This document shows, in pieces, positions 59,642-64,000 of a stretch of 64,000 nucleotides of DNA. The notes beneath the pieces were generated by a model. That model did not search any database, was not told where the DNA came from, and saw nothing but the letters and a program-made list of their open reading frames with translations. A program made the translations under genes and the position numbers. This DNA comes from Artemisia argyi (lineage: Eukaryota; Streptophyta; Magnoliopsida; Asterales; Asteraceae). Numbering within the stretch: the first letter of the stretch is position 1; the number at the start of each line of letters is the position of its first letter. The DNA lies in contig CM060703.1 in assembly GCA_030686995.1 (NCBI GenBank), positions 116,569,361 through 116,633,360 of the forward strand, in the 5' to 3' direction.

Positions 59642-60660
59642 TTATGGATATCTTATCCTTTGTAGATTCTTAAATCCTCTTCCTTTCAAAAAGCTTATCA
59701 TCCAATTTCTTTCTTGAGCTTTAAGCATTGGTCTTCTTGTTTCAGCAATTGGCTTTCTTGATTCTCTTAAGTATTCAACATCATATAAAGCTTGTTGCTG
59801 TCTAGCAATCTCTTCATTCTTAGCTATTTCAAATTCTCTCAGCTGTGCAAGAGTGAACTTATTCTTCTTCTTCTTGGTTTCCTTCATGATCCCTTTTCCG
59901 TTGTCCTTAGGATCTAATTCTTTAGATTCAGAAGAAGATTCTGAGACTTGTTGTGCTGGTTCAGAAATAGTTATACCTCTTGGTCTTGTCAAATTAAGCA
60001 TTATCTGAGCTATAGTCTCATCATCACTAGTTGTATGCTTCAATATTTCTTCTTGCTGAATTAGATTAGAAGGACCAGCTTTATCATCAAATGTACTTGT
60101 AGAAGGTCCAGCTGTAGAAGGTCCAACTTCATCAACAGTCATTGTAGCAGTACCTTGATCATCTTGTTCCAAAATACTTTGCACACCAGTACTTTGAGGA
60201 TCAGTACTTTGAGCAGCAGTACTTTGAATGTTGTCACCTTGAACTCCAGTATCTTGCTCAACAGCAATGTTCTCTTCTTCAACAATTTTCTCAACTTCAT
60301 CAGTCTGTTTCTCTTGCTCAAAATGCAAAGGTACTTCTGGATAATGCCATAGATGAGCATTTTCTGATGGATATTGAAACACAACATCATCTTCATTCGG
60401 ATTATCATTCTGATTCCTCCCCAATTTGAATAAAGATGACTTCTTCTTACTCTTCTTAGATTTAGAGACCTTCTTGGATTTCCTAGAACTCTTTATCTTT
60501 TCTTGACCCATAATCTATGATTTTGAACAAGTGGCCAAACAAATCTCTTCAGTCATCTGAACTTATTCCTCAATCTTTTGATATCATCAGCTTGTTCATT
60601 AATAACTTTCTTCATCCTTCTGAACTCCCTTGTTAAAGCATATGTATCCAATGGTCCCTG
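59642..60660 (-). pseudogene. Extra 3' ORF of the Copia-type element
   Basis: 289 codons from MGQEKIKSSRKSKK (60511) to 59642, with a coding-like extension upstream to about 60660 broken by a TGA near 60548. Lys/Ser-rich start, an acidic middle with repeated QST tripeptides (QSTAAQSTDPQSTGVQS), NGKGIMKETKKKK, then an Arg/Glu/Gln-rich helical tail with likely coiled coil. It resembles hydrophilic proteins I recall encoded beside Asteraceae Copia polyproteins; function unknown. The QST codons coincide with CAAAGTACT words. It lies just upstream, on the minus strand, of the element's 3' non-coding region. Confidence 0.55.
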
Positions 60661-61043
60661 ATGTGCTCACGGTGTGTACAAGTTTTAAATTTATAAACAC
60701 GATTACCGGATCTATAAATATATATATACTCAACACCGAGTTACTAGTTCCTCTCTTTTTACAAATGCTTCAAACTGAAACTGAATTGGTTACAATTTGA
60801 GTCATCCCAATTAAAATAATAATCATCAATATTATGGGAACGCGTAAGTTTTTCTCAACCTTTGATTTTCTGCAGTCTCATCAGTTCTCATGATTACATG
60901 TTTAAATTATTTCATTTCTCATTAATACTCTTAATTTTTTCAGTTCATGCATCTACCCTTTATATATATCTTGGTTTTATTTTTATTTTTTCAGTTCATC
61001 CATATACTTTTTTCAGATCATAACTTTTCCACTACAACCCTAA
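60661..61043. other. Unassigned A/T-rich stretch
   Basis: Contains ATATATATATA near 60715 and pyrimidine tracts ending TTTTTTCAG (60933-60941, 60986-60994, 61009-61016) that look like splice acceptors for the frame at 61044. No gene recognised. Confidence 0.4.
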
Positions 61044-61415
61044 TTGAAAAGGTCTGACACGCCGTACTTGGATGAACTGAAACAACTTTCTGGGTCCGAA
61101 AAGATTCATGATTGTTTTATTTTTCTCAATATTCAGGAGATACCTACCAATGAGGTCAACATGAGAAATCTTGCGGCCGTCAGAGACGACATGAGAATGC
61201 AAGTGGATAAGAGGACAGAAAGAATGACGGAGGTATTTTGGTTGAATACTGATGAAGAAATGGCAGCAGAGGATGTTTATGATTCAATGCATGAAGTCCA
61301 GCTAATTGAGAGGCGTTTGGTTGAATCCCTTGCAAGTGTGGTGTTTGACTTTCAGAGGTTGATATCGTTGAAGAAGGAGACCATTGAGATGATGGAGAAG
61401 TATGAGCAAGAATGA
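61044..61415 (+). CDS. Unrecognised 123-codon frame
   Basis: Open from a stop at 61041 to TGA at 61413. The first ATG in frame is at 61161; the upstream part would need a splice or another start. The product is acidic and Met/Glu-rich: DCFIFLNIQEIP, MQVDKRTERMTEVFWLN, then LIERRLVESLASVVFDF and a likely helical end. No domain recognised. Composition is unlike the low-complexity DNA around it, and acceptor-like TTTTTTCAG lies 28 bases upstream, so it may be an exon of a captured or decayed host gene. It may equally be an element ORF I do not know. It lies between the Copia ORF and the LTR-like repeat at the right edge. Confidence 0.4.
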   Translation: MKRSDTPYLDELKQLSGSEKIHDCFIFLNIQEIPTNEVNMRNLAAVRDDMRMQVDKRTERMTEVFWLNTDEEMAAEDVYDSMHEVQLIERRLVESLASVVFDFQRLISLKKETIEMMEKYEQE

Positions 61416-61899
61416 AGGTAGTTGTTGGGTTTTTTTTTGTGGTTTTTGGGTCTGATGGTCTGATGTTGTTGGGTTATGTAATTATTCTGATGAAAACTTG
61501 TTATGTATTTATGTTGAAGGGGATGGTTGGTGAACAATGGTTTATGAACAATGGTTTGTGAAAAAACTTATGATGGTTATTATATGAATGGTATGTTGAT
61601 ATTTATGTTTAATGGCCGTTTGTTTTGTTATGTGCTTTGATGATAATATGCATGTCTCATTATTTTGTTCCAATTTTTCATAAATCTGTGATTGTTAGTT
61701 GTTATTGTTAAATGTTGGTTGCTTTTGTTTATATGTGTTTAATTTAGCCTAGTACAAGCTTATGTATCAGTATTATGATTTAGATTGATCATTTGCCTTT
61801 TAAATTTGTTAAATCAGTTATTAAACAATCTGTGTTTTAAAGTAGTGTTTGGTTAGGTCTGTGTAGTGAGTATTAGTTGAACTCAGTGACTAAGGCCTG
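61416..61899. other. Non-coding stretch
   Basis: T/G-rich low-complexity DNA after the 61044 frame. It may be the start of the LTR-like repeat that is clear from about 61900, but no terminal motif was found. No gene seen. Confidence 0.35.
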
Positions 61900-62342
61900 T
61901 TCATACAACTTTCTTAACACCTAATAAGTCAGAAACAAACAAGGTTTTAGTGGATATAAGCTTTAAAGTCAAAATCACCAAGAAATTGGCCTAAAATCTG
62001 TTTGTGTGGAAATTAGTGTGGCATAAGCTTCAAATCATCTCACAAGTAGTTGTTCTAGCATAAATTAGTCTTAATATAGGTTAAGTCACATTAATTAATC
62101 AGTAAATTAGGATCAAATCTCACAAAAGTCAACGTAAGTTCATAATTTAAAAAAGTCAAAAATATAGTTGTTTCAGAAATCCAAAAATAGGGAGATTTAT
62201 TTTGATTTTGTATTTGGATTGGGAACCTGAGCTTTTCACAAATCATAGTCCCTAAGCTCATCTTTAAAAATCTGTGTCCAGCTTATTTTTAGGATTTTTA
62301 TTGTAGCTTGTGCAAGTGCTTCTTTAAGCTTGCAGGGCAAGT

Positions 62343-63350
62343 ACTTGGCCTGTGCACAGGAAATTGGCAATTTTCAATAGACCATAGATTGTTCAATAGT
62401 GGGCCCCATAGTGTTATTATTGGCTTTTTGGAAAGCCAATCAGCTGATCTTTCTAGTTCATAGCTTATTTTGCAATTTCTAGCTTATCTAATAGGGCTGC
62501 AAGTAGCTTTTAGTTTGTCCCATTTGACTGTGTACATTGGGTGGTCTGTGTGTACTAGGTTTTTAGCCAAAGTTCATAAGCTCTTATCTGGCTTATCTAT
62601 GGACCCCAGTACACAACCTTGGGCTTTTTAGGGAGCTTACAAGTTCAGCTTATTGGATTAGTCCTTATTTTGGACTCTAGCCCTTTTGCCCTTAGCTTAT
62701 TTGACTCATACTTGTGACCTGTCTCAAAACATACACTGAGTGACTCAGAGTTTGCACACAGGTTCCAAGCACCACCCAGTGCTTATTTGTGTCCTTTGCC
62801 TTGTTTCAAGTTGTTTTAGCTTAAGGTAGGTACAACTCATGTAGTTACTTGGCCTGTGCACAGGAAATTGGCCATTTTCAATAGACCATAGATTGTTCAA
62901 TAGTGGGCCCCATAGTGTTATTATTGGCTTTTTGGAAAGCCAATCAGCTGATCTTTCTAGTTCATAGCTTATTTTGCAATTTCTAGCTTATCTAATAGGG
63001 CTGCAAGTAGCTTTTAGTTTGTCCCATTTGACTATGTACACTGGGTGGTCTGTGTGTACTAGGTTTTTAGCCAAAGTTCATAAGCTCTTATCTGGCTTAT
63101 CTATTGACCCCAGTACACAACCTTGGGCTTTTTAGGGAGCTTACAAGTTCAGCTTATTGGATTAGTCCTTATTTTGGACTCTAGCCCTTTTGCCCTTAGC
63201 TTATTTGACTCATACTTTTGACCTGTCTCAAAACATACACTAAGTGACTCAGAGTTTGCACACAGGTTCCAAGCACCACCCAGTGCTTATTTGTGTCATT
63301 TGCCTTGTTTCAAGTTGTTTTAGCTTAAGGTGGGTACAATTCATGTAGTT
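62343..63350. repeat. 504-bp tandem duplication
   Basis: Copy 1 is 62343-62846, copy 2 62847-63350, each starting ACTTGGCCTGTGCACAGG. They have equal length and only a handful of differences, so the duplication is recent. Confidence 0.92.
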
Positions 63351-63563
63351 ACAGCTTATTTAGCTTATTGTAGCTTATTTGTAGCTTAATTCCTTTTATA
63401 AATCCATTTTGGCTTAAAAAAAGCATCTGTAAAGCTAAAAAGCTCATAGAGAGCTTATTTTTGACTTTTGAAAAAAGTGTTTAAACAAAAGTTACTTATA
63501 ATTAGTAATAAAGAAGTTTTGTAAAAAGAAAATCAAAAAAATTAAAATAAATGGAAAAATTGC

Positions 63564-63644
63564 AAAAAGTGGGGTTCGAACCTGGGACCTCAAGCATACA
63601 TGCACAATACCACAACCCCCTTCCAATTTCTCTGGGGCACCAGT
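63564..63644 (-). other. tRNA-like segment in right-edge repeat
   Basis: On the minus strand GAGGTCCCAGGTTCGAACCC (63573-63592), a better B-box match than its counterpart at 52601. Upstream on that strand GGTGCCCCAGAG could be a weak A-box. No cloverleaf could be completed by eye. Confidence 0.4.
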
Positions 63645-64000
63645 TCCGTTTGTTATTGCATAATCTATATACTTAATATAGTCCTTGTTCCTTTTACCTT
63701 ATTTTTGCAATTTAGCTTATTTAAATGCTTATCCGTACCATTTTCCCCCTCCTCATATTTTTCCTAGGTTCCTTGTAACTTGTAGCATTCCTAGTAATTT
63801 TCCCATAATTTTTACTCTTCACTAGGTAATTTTTAGAGTTAATTTTAATTAAATTACTTTAAATAAAAAAGCAAAAAATATATTAGTTTTAGTGTTTAAT
63901 TTTTATGCCAGATAACTTTTTATAATTTTTTTAACCTTTTATAAGTTTTCAAGATTATGTAAAAATTACTTTTGCAATTTTGACTTTTAATTTCTAATCA

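Larger units (their letters stand above)
61900..64000 (+). mobile_element. Partial LTR-like repeat related to H, plus orientation
   Basis: Reverse-complement similarity to about 51700-53700 of the H LTR: shared blocks include TATTGGCTTTTT(G/A)GAAAGC, the tRNA-like GGTTCGAACC segment (63571-63590) and many AGCTTATT words. It runs off the window. The left limit is uncertain. The polarity opposes H. Confidence 0.6.

Overview
This is plant nuclear DNA, AT-rich and made almost entirely of LTR retrotransposons inserted into one another. I see no intact host gene, rRNA, confident tRNA gene or CRISPR array. The coding remnants (a chromovirus-type Gypsy gag with two CCHC knuckles, Athila-type gag and ORF1, and a Copia protease/integrase) resemble, from memory, element proteins common in Asteraceae genomes. 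A eudicot of the daisy family is therefore my best guess; this is inference, not a search result.

Layout. (E) 1-8190: minus-strand Gypsy-like element, 3' LTR cut by the window edge (1-2127), non-coding interior (2128-4872), 5' LTR (4873-8190). (D) Remnant of an Athila-like element: gag scrap at 8191-8372, 3' interior at 45777-47342, 3' LTR at 47343-48799. (A) Minus-strand element inside D: 3' LTR 8373-10033 plus 22146-23007, non-coding interior 23008-25285 plus 42460-42626, 5' LTR 42627-45776. (F) 10034-22140: gag-only element inside A's 3' LTR, 5-bp duplication AATCA. (G) 17982-20960: solo LTR inside F's 3' LTR, duplication ATGTA. (B) 25286-42459: Athila-type element inside A's interior, duplication ATTAA. 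(C) 26603-35576: a sister Athila-type element inside B's 5' LTR, duplication ACTAT. (Copia) 48800-60660: broken minus-strand Copia-type element with LTRs in inverted orientation. (H) 51376-56577: fragment with a 4.7-kb LTR inside the Copia integrase. The right edge (about 61900-64000) holds a partial, oppositely oriented relative of the H LTR with a 504-bp tandem duplication.

How the parts work together. Insertion order can be read from the nesting: Copia remnant, then D, then A, then B and F, then C and G. None of the Gypsy-type elements keeps a recognisable reverse transcriptase, RNase H or integrase: A and E show no coding capacity, F has gag only, B has gag plus protease-like segments, and C has gag plus an Athila ORF1. 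Yet F, B, C and G have intact 5-bp target duplications and typical LTR ends, so they were presumably mobilised in trans by partners elsewhere in the genome. The most unusual signals are non-coding: arrays of the near-palindrome TGACGGCGTCA just upstream of the TATA box in the B, C and D LTRs; a hairpin plus purine-tract module with changing stem sequence at the 3' end of several elements; a recurring PPT-like word inside B and C; and a leader motif shared by the E, F and G LTRs.
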